Shown here piece after piece: positions 45,556 through 52,863 of a DNA stretch of 64,000 bases. The notes under the pieces were generated by a model, which was not told the DNA's origin, did no database searches, and worked only from the letters and a program-made list of their open reading frames with translations. Source of the stretch: Vibrio sp. JC009 (GTDB taxonomy: Bacteria > Pseudomonadota > Gammaproteobacteria > Enterobacterales > Vibrionaceae); assembly GCF_029016485.1 (NCBI RefSeq), contig NZ_CP092106.1:1860001-1924000 (forward strand). The letters run 5' to 3'. The stretch's first letter is position 1. Each line of letters starts with the position of its first letter. The position numbers and the translations under genes are program-made.

Positions 45556-46803
45556 TCACATTGACAAGGTCAGTTTACCCGGGTTGCTTTCTTCAATTTT
45601 TCTCAGCGCCAGACCATCCAACTGAACGTTGGCAAACCAGAAAGGCTTGTGCTTATCTACAAATGCGTTGCTTCGCTGCATAATGTCGTAGATTGAGTAA
45701 GTTCTTGCCTGCCCAAGAGCGACACCATGAAGTGTTCTTTCCAAAATGGGGACATCATCTAAGTCCTCAATCAGAGCGGTTCTCAGGTGAAAAACCTTTC
45801 TATCCCACTCTATATGTTCAACAATGTTTCTGGTCAGCACTTTTTCTAACTTATGAATTATCCGGGGCAGAACTGACAGCGTTGGCTTAACTTCTGTGCA
45901 GGCAAAGTACTCATCCATCATTTCGTTTTCACGATAGTTCTGCATCACATCAACAAGGGCATCTTCAAAAATCTGGCTGAAGTAGTTACAGATGGCAAAC
46001 ATGCCAATTGTCCGGATGACTCCCAGAAGAACACCTTCATCCGGCTCTTTGTAGCCTGCGGCTTCAAGCCTCATTCTGGCCACATTAGATGTAACCACAG
46101 TATGCTGCCACATCTTAGGCGCAATCAGCTTGGTGTTTTTGTCCGCCCAACGCAGCAGAGGTCTGGCCATCAACACAGGAAAGAGTTTTCTGCAATTTTC
46201 GATTCCGATATAGCCGATAGCCACTTTGGGATCGTTGATACTCTTAGGTGCCTTCCCCATCAATTCGCAAAATTTTTGATTTCCGACCAGATCCAGAATG
46301 CTTCCACGAAGTGAATGGCTAAGCGTTGTAAGAGTGCCCAGCTTGGTAAAGGTTAATGAAGCAGAGTAAGCGAAAGAAGCGAAATGGGCAAAATCGGGGA
46401 AACCCCAAAGTAACTTTGGAACATCAAGCTGAGCCAGCCTGGTGGTCATCATTTTCTCGGTCTCCAGTGCTACTCTGGTAACCACTTTATCAATAACCTG
46501 CTGCCTTTCTTCTATCTGAGCCTGCCTCTCGATGACCTTCAGCTTTTCACACTGAAGAAGAATACGCTGGTTTTCAGTGACCCTCTCTTTCTCTTCAAAG
46601 ATCACAGAGTCACAGTACCGTCCCTGCAGGCTCAAAACACTGTCAACATCGCCCTGATCGACGAGGTATTTCATACTTACCAGCCAGGTCGAGTAGCGTT
46701 CATTGGTCTTTTCGGTGATTTTTCTTGCTACTTCCTTGGCCTGCTCGTTGTAGCGTTTATCACTAAAAAGCAATTCCGGGGAGCGAGTTGAGGTCAATGT
46801 CAA
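45556..46803 (-). CDS. HDOD domain protein
   Basis: 415 residues. A charged, helical N-terminal region (about 15-130, with many Glu, Arg and Gln, probably coiled-coil) precedes an HDOD domain (about 145-345): LLWGFPDFAHFAS, VAIGYIGIENCRKLFPVL, WQHTVVTSNVARM and EGVLLGVIRTIGMFAI, the order typical of HD-related output domains. Strict metal-binding HD residues are absent, as is usual for HDOD. The family acts in signalling linked to chemotaxis, biofilm or c-di-GMP. The start is a TTG: 46803 or, better spaced from AGGATA, 46797. The next in-frame ATG would cut about 44 residues. No partner sensor lies next to it. Confidence 0.8.
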   Translation of the reverse strand: MTLTSTRSPELLFSDKRYNEQAKEVARKITEKTNERYSTWLVSMKYLVDQGDVDSVLSLQGRYCDSVIFEEKERVTENQRILLQCEKLKVIERQAQIEERQQVIDKVVTRVALETEKMMTTRLAQLDVPKLLWGFPDFAHFASFAYSASLTFTKLGTLTTLSHSLRGSILDLVGNQKFCELMGKAPKSINDPKVAIGYIGIENCRKLFPVLMARPLLRWADKNTKLIAPKMWQHTVVTSNVARMRLEAAGYKEPDEGVLLGVIRTIGMFAICNYFSQIFEDALVDVMQNYRENEMMDEYFACTEVKPTLSVLPRIIHKLEKVLTRNIVEHIEWDRKVFHLRTALIEDLDDVPILERTLHGVALGQARTYSIYDIMQRSNAFVDKHKPFWFANVQLDGLALRKIEESNPGKLTLSM

Positions 46804-47194
46804 TATCCTAATTATCTATTATGCACTTAGTAAGACTAGCTTTATTAGCAATCTCTATTACATCATATTTTGAATCAATGTCACGTTAAATATTGACCAC
46901 TCAGTCAATAGGATTAACAAACCGCCAACAAAATAGCGCTGTATTAATCATAGCTCACAAACGTAAAAATGCGGGTATCCCCTCTTTTTCACAATCATTT
47001 TTTCTAATTATGTAAGTAAATTTGAAATATTTTATAAATCAATTTGTTATGATTTTGGTATAATATTTAGGCTTTAATCGTTTTCATGAGACTTCTGCAT
47101 CTTTTTCTTAACAATATGCGGAAAAATACTTGAACCTTCTCACGAAATCGATTACAAATTAGTCGTTAGGATTGGTACAAATTAGGATACAAAA
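46804..47194. promoter_or_regulatory. AT-rich intergenic region with CBM48 gene promoter
   Basis: 391 bp between divergent genes. For the plus-strand gene an extended -10 TGGTATAAT lies at 47,056-47,064, giving a leader of about 125 nt. The leader contains two ACAAATTAG repeats (about 47,154 and 47,177), the second overlapping the ribosome site TTAGGATAC. No clear -35 is visible. I see nothing coding. Confidence 0.45.
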
Positions 47195-47494
47195 ATGATT
47201 AAAAAGCGCTTTTTCAAAACTAAAGACGAAGTCGAAGTTACTTTTGAATGGCCTCAGGGAGAAGAAAGCAGTGTAGCTATCGCTGGTGACTTCAACGACT
47301 GGACTGCACAACCTATGAAACTGAATAAGAAAGCTAAGGCTTTCACATTCAAGACAAGGCTACCTAAGAACGAGAACTTCCAGTTCCGTTACTGCATTGA
47401 CGAAGACTCATGGGAAAACGATCCTGTAGCAGACGGCTATGTAAGCAACCAATACGGAAGCGACAACAGCCTGATTTCTACAGTCGCTGAATAA
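47195..47494 (+). CDS. Free-standing CBM48 (AMPK-type glycogen-binding) protein
   Basis: 99 residues, almost entirely one CBM48/isoamylase N-terminal-type domain: VEVTFEWPQGEESSVAIAGDFNDW (split here as two strands and the GDFNDW sugar-binding loop), then PMKLNKK, FTFKTRLPKNENFQFRYCID and WENDPVADGYV. The tryptophan and following strand are the usual glucan-contact positions. Normally this module is fused to branching or debranching enzymes or to AMPK beta; alone it may target or regulate glycogen enzymes. It has a ribosome site AGGA 8 bp from ATG 47195, its own promoter and terminator, and no glycogen gene adjacent. Confidence 0.88.
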   Translation: MIKKRFFKTKDEVEVTFEWPQGEESSVAIAGDFNDWTAQPMKLNKKAKAFTFKTRLPKNENFQFRYCIDEDSWENDPVADGYVSNQYGSDNSLISTVAE

Positions 47495-47511
47495 GTCAAC
47501 ATTATTCCTGT

Positions 47512-47550
47512 AACGAGCTCATTGGTCCCCCAGTGGGCTCGTTTTGTTTT
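47512..47550 (+). terminator. Terminator of CBM48 gene
   Basis: AACGAGCTCA pairs imperfectly with TGGGCTCGTT and is followed by TTGTTTT. Confidence 0.75.
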
Positions 47551-47558
47551 CCCTTATC

Positions 47559-47664
47559 GGGACAGGCACCTTAATCCAATAAGGACAGACGCCTTTAGCC
47601 AAGACAGCCAATGCTCTTCCAACGAGGACAGGCACTCTAAATTGCTCTAAATTGCTCTAAATTT
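47559..47664. repeat. REP-like repeats flanking the RAYT transposase (downstream side)
   Basis: Three direct copies of a GGACAGGCACC-type unit lie at 47,560-47,570, 47,583-47,593 (GGACAGACGCC) and 47,626-47,636, followed by a 10-bp direct repeat (CTCTAAATTG, about three units, 47,635-47,664). The same unit occurs inverted beyond the transposase at 48,913 and 48,939. Confidence 0.7.
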
Positions 47665-47831
47665 TCAACGAGAACACATCTTATCCCTTCAAGAGAGATT
47701 CTATCTTTTCTGAGAGTTATAGAGGATTACAATTCAATAAGCTGAAATGATAATTATGACATCAGCGCACATGCCAAAATCAAACTTCTAAAAGTTTGTT
47801 GATATTTCTGGAAGGGAAATACTCTAGCAGG

Positions 47832-48791
47832 TTAGTTTAAAGCATAACCAACGACTCTTGTCCGATTAAGCTTAGGAACTGCTCTCTCAAGATTCCGCTT
47901 TTGGCCGACCAACACTGCTCGCTTACTTTCAAGTCGGGTACAGACTTGCAGCCAGGCGCTGGAATCAGTGCGGAGTCTGTCCATAATGGGTGGTTGCTGG
48001 CTATCAATACTCAATTTGTTTTCACGCAACTGACGACCAGTCCAGTCAACCAACTCTATATAGTCAAAAAGCGAAAACGAAATACCCTCATCCTTGTCGC
48101 CGCCTCTGGTGCCGGTAAATGGGAACAAGCAGGCAGGAGTAGCCTGAAAGCGTGACAAACAATCTATCCGCTCTTTTATTGATGTATGCTCCGATTCTTC
48201 CGGTACCTCTGCAACTCCAGCCCGGACCGGGTTTAAATCCACATAAGCCATTGCCGACAGCAATGCTTGTTCATCCATCAGAGCCTGACTTTTAAACCTG
48301 CTTTCCCAGAAATGCCCTTTACATTTATCTTCGCTATTGGCCTTTTGGGCAATATCCTGGTTTAACTCTTTCATAAACCAGCTCAGATTTGACAGCCTCT
48401 CTCGCCAACTCTCTACGATTTCCTGAGCTTTCAAATATTCAGCTTCCGATTTAAGCTCCTTATCTACCATTTTCTGAATAAGGTTTGGTTGATGATGCAA
48501 CCCGGACCAACGCTCTATCACTTCCTGACAAGTCAGTTTTTGAGCTTTACGACGATTTAAGTGCACCACCAGGTGATAGTGATTGCTCATCACCGCATAT
48601 GCACAAATGTCAACACAATACACTCTGGAAAGATCTTTGATTCGCCCTTCGATCCACTCCCGACGATGCTCGTAACATCGCTGCGATGTTTCATCAAATC
48701 CACATAGATAGGTTTTACGTACGCACCGGGAAACTACATGATAATAAGGTGTGACATCTGGGTTTACCTGACGGCTTCTGGCTGTTGTCAT
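47832..48791 (-). CDS. REP-associated tyrosine transposase (RAYT, Y1_Tnp/IS200-like)
   Basis: 319 residues. The N-terminal Y1 transposase domain has PYYHVVSRCVR, YAVMSNHYHLVV (HUH histidines) and a downstream ALLSAMAYVDLNPVRAG segment typical of RAYT proteins, with a C-terminal extension. ATG 48791 is preceded by TAGGAG. Such proteins are single-copy domesticated relatives of IS200/IS605 transposases that are linked to REP-type palindromes. Here inverted GGTGCCTGTCC-type units flank the gene on both sides. It is inserted beside the tRNA-Gly/tRNA-Cys unit. The frame is intact and so may be functional. Confidence 0.9.
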   Translation of the reverse strand: MTTARSRQVNPDVTPYYHVVSRCVRKTYLCGFDETSQRCYEHRREWIEGRIKDLSRVYCVDICAYAVMSNHYHLVVHLNRRKAQKLTCQEVIERWSGLHHQPNLIQKMVDKELKSEAEYLKAQEIVESWRERLSNLSWFMKELNQDIAQKANSEDKCKGHFWESRFKSQALMDEQALLSAMAYVDLNPVRAGVAEVPEESEHTSIKERIDCLSRFQATPACLFPFTGTRGGDKDEGISFSLFDYIELVDWTGRQLRENKLSIDSQQPPIMDRLRTDSSAWLQVCTRLESKRAVLVGQKRNLERAVPKLNRTRVVGYALN

Positions 48792-48912
48792 GAGATTCTC
48801 CTACAAAGAAATCTCACCAATGATAACTAACCAAAGCAAAGAAAGATTAACAACGTTAATGCATTACGAGACAAACAGCATAATCCTGCAACACCCAGTT
48901 TTCATTTCATGG

Positions 48913-48950
48913 GGTGCCTGTCCTCATAAAAAGCATGAGGCGCCTGTCCC
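48913..48950. repeat. REP-like repeats flanking the RAYT transposase (upstream side)
   Basis: GGTGCCTGTCC (48,913-48,923) and GGCGCCTGTCCC (48,939-48,950) are the reverse complements of the units at 47,560 and 47,583. They surround a small hairpin CCTCAT...ATGAGG (about 48,922-48,940). Confidence 0.7.
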
Positions 48951-48973
48951 TCTAAAGAAGAGGAGCAAGATCG

Positions 48974-49004
48974 AAAAAGCCCCGGCATTTCTACCGGGGC
49001 TTTC
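48974..49004 (-). terminator. Terminator of the tRNA-Cys/tRNA-Gly unit
   Basis: AAAGCCCCGG / CCGGGGCTTT with loop CATTTCTA lies just downstream of tRNA-Gly on the minus strand and is followed by a T-rich tract. Confidence 0.85.
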
Positions 49005-49010
49005 TGAATT

Positions 49011-49086
49011 TGGAGCGACACACGAGGTTCGAACTCGTGACCTCAACCTTGGCAAGGTTGCGCTCTACCAACTGAGCTAGTGTCGC
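49011..49086 (-). tRNA. glyW: tRNA-Gly (GCC), copy 2
   Basis: A 76-nt cloverleaf with encoded CCA and anticodon GCC, identical to the copy at 31,137-31,212. It lies 3 bp downstream of tRNA-Cys. Confidence 0.97.
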
Positions 49087-49089
49087 AAA

Positions 49090-49163
49090 TGGAGGCGCGT
49101 CCCGGAGTCGAACCGAGGTCCACGGATTTGCAATCCGCTGCATAGCCACTCTGCCAACGCGCC
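49090..49163 (-). tRNA. cysT: tRNA-Cys (GCA)
   Basis: 74 nt with encoded CCA. Acceptor GGCGCGT, anticodon stem-loop GGATTGCAAATCC (anticodon GCA), T-arm CGGTTCGACTCCG. It lies downstream of pgsA as in E. coli. Confidence 0.97.
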
Positions 49164-49212
49164 TTTGTATCTCATCTCTGGAACGCTGTGTTCCTCTTGA
49201 GTACGGGGAGGC

Positions 49213-49240
49213 ATTTTACGGATTCATGGAGATGAGTCAA
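49213..49240 (-). promoter_or_regulatory. Sigma-70 promoter for tRNA-Cys/Gly
   Basis: On the minus strand TTGACT (49,235-49,240) and TAAAAT (49,213-49,218) are 16 bp apart, followed by the G+C-rich GCCTCCCCG. The tRNA-Cys 5' end is about 50 bp downstream. Confidence 0.75.
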
Positions 49241-49363
49241 CACTATTTTTCAAATTTTGTATTGTTTGACTACTTTACGCTCAATAACGGTAAAGCTGTC
49301 TATTTTTATAACGATAAGTGCTTAATTTTCGCCAGGATAACTAAGATAAATTTAGAGATAAAA

Positions 49364-49392
49364 TTAAGCCTCCCCTTTTATGGGGAGGCTTA
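49364..49392 (-). terminator. Terminator of pgsA
   Basis: TTAAGCCTCCCC / GGGGAGGCTTAA is a perfect 12-bp stem, followed on the minus strand by TTTTA. Confidence 0.85.
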
Positions 49393-49429
49393 AAAAGGAA
49401 AACCTTAGTGAACCGGTTAAAAATCTGAA

Positions 49430-49987
49430 TTATTGGTTCTCTTCTGCCAATAGATCATCTTTTGCTGCAGCAAGATACTGAACCATAGACCAGTAAGTCA
49501 GAATCGTCGCCACATACAAGGCCACATAACCAACCCATATCATCCACTCATCATAGCGCCAGACCAGAACAACAAGCGCAAACATCTGCGAAGTAGTCTT
49601 AACTTTACCGACCCAGGAAACGGCAACATTAGAACGCTTACCAATCTCAGCCATCCACTCTCGAAGCGCAGAAATAATAATCTCACGCGCAATCATAGTA
49701 AGTGCCGGAATCGTTACCCAGATACTGGCAAAATGCTCTGTGATCAAAATAAGCGCAGAGGCAACCATCACTTTATCAGCAACCGGGTCTAAGAACGCAC
49801 CAAAGCGCGACGTCTGCCCGAGTTTTCTTGCCAGCATCCCATCAAAGTAATCCGTCACAGCTGCAATAGCAAAAACCAGTGCTGCGACAAAAGGAGACCA
49901 GCTATACGGCAGATAAAAAACGACAACAAATACCGGTATCAGTATCAGTCTCAGAAGAGTAAGAATGTTAGGGATGGTTAAACGCAT
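49430..49987 (-). CDS. pgsA: CDP-diacylglycerol--glycerol-3-phosphate 3-phosphatidyltransferase
   Basis: 185 residues, the usual length. This inner-membrane enzyme makes phosphatidylglycerol phosphate from CDP-diacylglycerol and glycerol-3-phosphate, the committed step to phosphatidylglycerol and cardiolipin. The CDP-alcohol phosphotransferase motif D-x2-D-G-x2-A-R-x8-G-x3-D-x3-D is complete (D46, D49, D67, D71 in [12 protein letters not shown]...FLDPVADK). About five membrane helices are present. It lies downstream of uvrC and upstream of tRNA-Cys, an order shared with E. coli. Confidence 0.96.
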   Translation of the reverse strand: MRLTIPNILTLLRLILIPVFVVVFYLPYSWSPFVAALVFAIAAVTDYFDGMLARKLGQTSRFGAFLDPVADKVMVASALILITEHFASIWVTIPALTMIAREIIISALREWMAEIGKRSNVAVSWVGKVKTTSQMFALVVLVWRYDEWMIWVGYVALYVATILTYWSMVQYLAAAKDDLLAEENQ

Positions 49988-50015
49988 ATTTAGTGCTCAA
50001 TGCTTAGTGATTATT

Positions 50016-50076
50016 TATACCCAAGCAACCTCACAAAACGTTTAATAGCCACACATTCTGAAGTCACTTGGGTATA
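50016..50076. repeat. Vibrio-type palindromic repeat between uvrC and pgsA
   Basis: TATACCCAAGCAACCTCA ... GAAGTCACTTGGGTATA forms an imperfect inverted repeat of about 61 bp total. A related element is at 62,306. It may fold in the uvrC-pgsA transcript. Confidence 0.75.
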
Positions 50077-50101
50077 ACCCCACAATGGTGCGCCAAATTC
50101 G

Positions 50102-51934
50102 CTATTGTTTCAATGCCTGATGTATTTTTTCTGCTAATGAATAGCTTATCCCCGGCACTTTGCTTATATCTTCAGCACTTGCCCGCTTAAGCTCCTGTAA
50201 TCCGCCCATATATTTAAGAAGTGCCTGTCTGCGCTTTGGCCCTACGCCTTCAATACCCTCAAGCGGGCTCGTTCTGCGCGTTTTGCCTCTTTTGGCTCTG
50301 TGACCGGCAATGGCATGGTCATGACTTTCATCGCGGATATGCTGGATAAGGTGCAAAGCAGGTGCATCAGAAGGCAGGTTAAACTCTTCGCCATCCGTTG
50401 TTATCAGAGTTTCCAGACCCGGCTTTCTGGTAACGCCTTTGGCAATACCAATCAGACGCGGACGCTTCGGCCAGTCCAGCCAGTGCTGAGAGATGATTTC
50501 ATGTGCGCGGTTTAGTTGCCCCTTACCACCATCAATAAAAATGATGTCCGGAATCTTTTCCACATCAATCTGCTTACTGTACCTGCGCTCCAAAACCTGT
50601 CCCATCGCAGCGTAATCATCGCCGCCGGTTATTCCGGTTATGTTGTAACGACGATACTCCTGCTTAACAGGCCCCTCGTTATTGAACACAACACAAGACG
50701 CGATGGTGCTCTCGCCCATGGTATGACTGATATCGAAACACTCCATACGGCGAATAGATTCCATTCCCAGTTCATCCTGCAACGCATTGAACCGCTGGTT
50801 GATGGTCATCTTGTGGTTAATTTTGGTGGTAATTGCCGTCAGAGCGTTGGTATTTGCCAGCTTAAGATATCTTGCCCTGGTCCCCGCCGGACTCTGATGG
50901 AAATGTACTTTTCTGCCACCTAGCTCAGATAAGGCTTCCTGAAGCGGCTCAATATCATCAAACAACCCGCGATTCAGAATAATTCGCGACGGAATAGTGC
51001 GGGACTCGTTTTGTCCCAGATAGTACTGGCTAAGGAAGCTGTAAAACACTTCCTGCTGATCCGTATTGTTCGGTATTTTCGGGAAATGGCTCCTGCTGCC
51101 CAGGATTTTTCCCTGGCGTATCATCAGAATATGGATACAGGCGATGCCATTCTCCTGGGCAAAGCCCAGCACGTCCATATCATCCATGCTGTCTTCAGAA
51201 ACAAACTGCTGCTCCTGAACACGGCGTATGGCCTGGATCTGGTCTCTGTACTTAGCTGCCTGCTCGAACTTCAGGCTCTGACTGGCCAATTCCATCTTCT
51301 CAACCAGTTGCCCTACTACCTGAGTATCCTTGCCCTTTAGAAACAATTTCACATAATCGACAAGTTCCCCGTACTCATCATCACCTATGATATCCGGCAC
51401 ACAGGGAGCAACACAGCGGCCAATCTGATACATCAGGCACGGGCGAGTACGGTTGCTGTATACCGTATCCTCACACTGTCTTACCGGAAATATTTTCTGG
51501 ATCAGATGAAGGGTTTCTCTGACAGCGCCCGAGTCAGGGTATGGGCCAAAGTATTCGCCCTTTTTCTTTTTCGCACCTCTGTGCATGGAGATACGCGGAT
51601 GCTTATGACCGCTAAGAAAAATATAAGGGTAAGATTTATCGTCCCGGAGAAGAACGTTGTACTTAGGCAGGTACTGCTTGATATAATTATGCTCAAGGAT
51701 CAGCGCTTCTGTTTCCGTATGAGTAACGGTGACGTCGATCTTTGCAATATGACTGACTAACGCTTTAGTCTTTTCGCTATCTATGGTTTTACGAAAATAA
51801 CTGGAAAGTCGTTTTTTGAGGTCTTTTGCCTTGCCTACATAAATGATCTCAGCCCCGGCGTTATACATTCTGTATACACCGGGCTGATTAGTAACCGTTT
51901 TAAGGAAGGCTACCGAATCGAATGTTTGTGTCAC
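50102..51934 (-). CDS. uvrC: Excinuclease ABC subunit C
   Basis: 610 residues, full length. UvrC makes both incisions in nucleotide excision repair in complex with UvrB on damaged DNA. The N-terminal GIY-YIG nuclease spans about 15-95 (GVYRMY with Y21, [13 protein letters not shown] with Y32 and the arginine, E in [12 protein letters not shown]). A cysteine cluster near 148-180 (CEDTVYSN..., GRCVAPC) and the UVR UvrB-contact helix (about 205-240) follow, then the RNase H-like 5' incision domain (about 380-540, [20 protein letters not shown]), and C-terminal helix-hairpin-helix motifs ([27 protein letters not shown]). It lies 12 bp downstream of varA, so the two are likely co-transcribed. Confidence 0.98.
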   Translation of the reverse strand: MTQTFDSVAFLKTVTNQPGVYRMYNAGAEIIYVGKAKDLKKRLSSYFRKTIDSEKTKALVSHIAKIDVTVTHTETEALILEHNYIKQYLPKYNVLLRDDKSYPYIFLSGHKHPRISMHRGAKKKKGEYFGPYPDSGAVRETLHLIQKIFPVRQCEDTVYSNRTRPCLMYQIGRCVAPCVPDIIGDDEYGELVDYVKLFLKGKDTQVVGQLVEKMELASQSLKFEQAAKYRDQIQAIRRVQEQQFVSEDSMDDMDVLGFAQENGIACIHILMIRQGKILGSRSHFPKIPNNTDQQEVFYSFLSQYYLGQNESRTIPSRIILNRGLFDDIEPLQEALSELGGRKVHFHQSPAGTRARYLKLANTNALTAITTKINHKMTINQRFNALQDELGMESIRRMECFDISHTMGESTIASCVVFNNEGPVKQEYRRYNITGITGGDDYAAMGQVLERRYSKQIDVEKIPDIIFIDGGKGQLNRAHEIISQHWLDWPKRPRLIGIAKGVTRKPGLETLITTDGEEFNLPSDAPALHLIQHIRDESHDHAIAGHRAKRGKTRRTSPLEGIEGVGPKRRQALLKYMGGLQELKRASAEDISKVPGISYSLAEKIHQALKQ

Positions 51935-51946
51935 AACAAAACCATT

Positions 51947-52591
51947 CTAAAGTGATTCGGTATCCAGCATGCCATGACGGATTGCTAAGTGAGTTAACTC
52001 AACATCGCCATTGATGCCTAATTTGCTAAATAATCGGTAACGGTAGCTGTTTACCGTTTTAGGGCTTAAATTCAGCTGTTCGGAAATATCCGTCACCTTC
52101 TGCCCTTTAGTGATCATCAGCATTATCTGCAGTTCGCGTTCAGACAGATCTTTAAACGGGTTTTCAGATGCGGGAGAAAACTGACTCAACGCCATCTGCT
52201 GCGCTATTTCCGGAGAAATATAACGCTGCCCACTGTTAACCACACGAATGGCATTAACCATTTCGTCAGGACCTGCTCCTTTAGAAAGGTACCCCGACGC
52301 TCCGGCCTGCATCACTTTCGTTGGAAACGGGTTTTCTGTATGAACAGTTAAAACGATGATCTTGATGTCCGGATTGACACGCAAAATCTTCTTGGTTGCT
52401 TCTAAGCCGCCGATACCTGGCATGTTCATATCCATAAGAATGACGTCAGCATGGTTATTGCGACACCACTTTACAGACTCTTCACCGCTGTCAGCTTCCC
52501 CTGCTACTTTCATTCCACGGACGTCTTCAATAATACGTCTAATCCCTGTGCGAACCAGCTCGTGATCATCTACAAGGAAAACATTAATCAA
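51947..52591 (-). CDS. varA: Two-component response regulator VarA/UvrY (GacA family)
   Basis: 214 residues from a TTG at 52591 (INVFLVDDHELVR). This start aligns with E. coli UvrY and has GGAG 8 bp upstream; a further TTG at 52609 is less likely. The receiver domain has D8/D9, the phosphoacceptor D54 (ILMDMNMPG) and a Lys in SKGAG. The LuxR-type helix-turn-helix is ERELQIMLMITKGQKVTDISEQLNLSPKTVNSYRYRL (split: recognition helix SPKTVNSYRYRL near the C-terminus). The family drives Csr small RNAs in response to the sensor BarA/VarS and so controls virulence, biofilm and carbon storage. The partner sensor is not in the window. Confidence 0.95.
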   Translation of the reverse strand: MINVFLVDDHELVRTGIRRIIEDVRGMKVAGEADSGEESVKWCRNNHADVILMDMNMPGIGGLEATKKILRVNPDIKIIVLTVHTENPFPTKVMQAGASGYLSKGAGPDEMVNAIRVVNSGQRYISPEIAQQMALSQFSPASENPFKDLSERELQIMLMITKGQKVTDISEQLNLSPKTVNSYRYRLFSKLGINGDVELTHLAIRHGMLDTESL

Positions 52592-52863
52592 ACTTGTATC
52601 TCCACACAACTAACATTGGTTCTGCTTTCTTCGGAAAACCGTAAAGCATTAAATTGCTATCCTAACTCATTTTCCTATAAAAAACTTTAGAACAATATGC
52701 GCTATCACTCAAAGTTTTACGAAAACATATTTATTATCCATGCAAGTAAGCTATTGATTTAGCCCTGATAAAGGCCAATTCCGATCAAATAATAAGCTTC
52801 AAACATATTTTCTGCAGACACACTACCCTGTGATATGGAAAATTACCAATAATAATTGCTACT

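Noticed and set aside
48790..49080. 96-residue plus-strand frame ending in tRNA-Gly
   Set aside because: It overlaps REP-like repeats, a terminator and tRNA-Gly, and has no protein-like features.
31137..49086. Integrative element with attL/attR at the two tRNA-Gly genes
   Set aside because: No integrase or phage gene is present and both tRNA copies are complete; only the duplication itself is reported.
52620..52863. LexA box upstream of polB
   Set aside because: No CTGT-N8-ACAG match; CTGTGATATGG near 52,828 has only one half.
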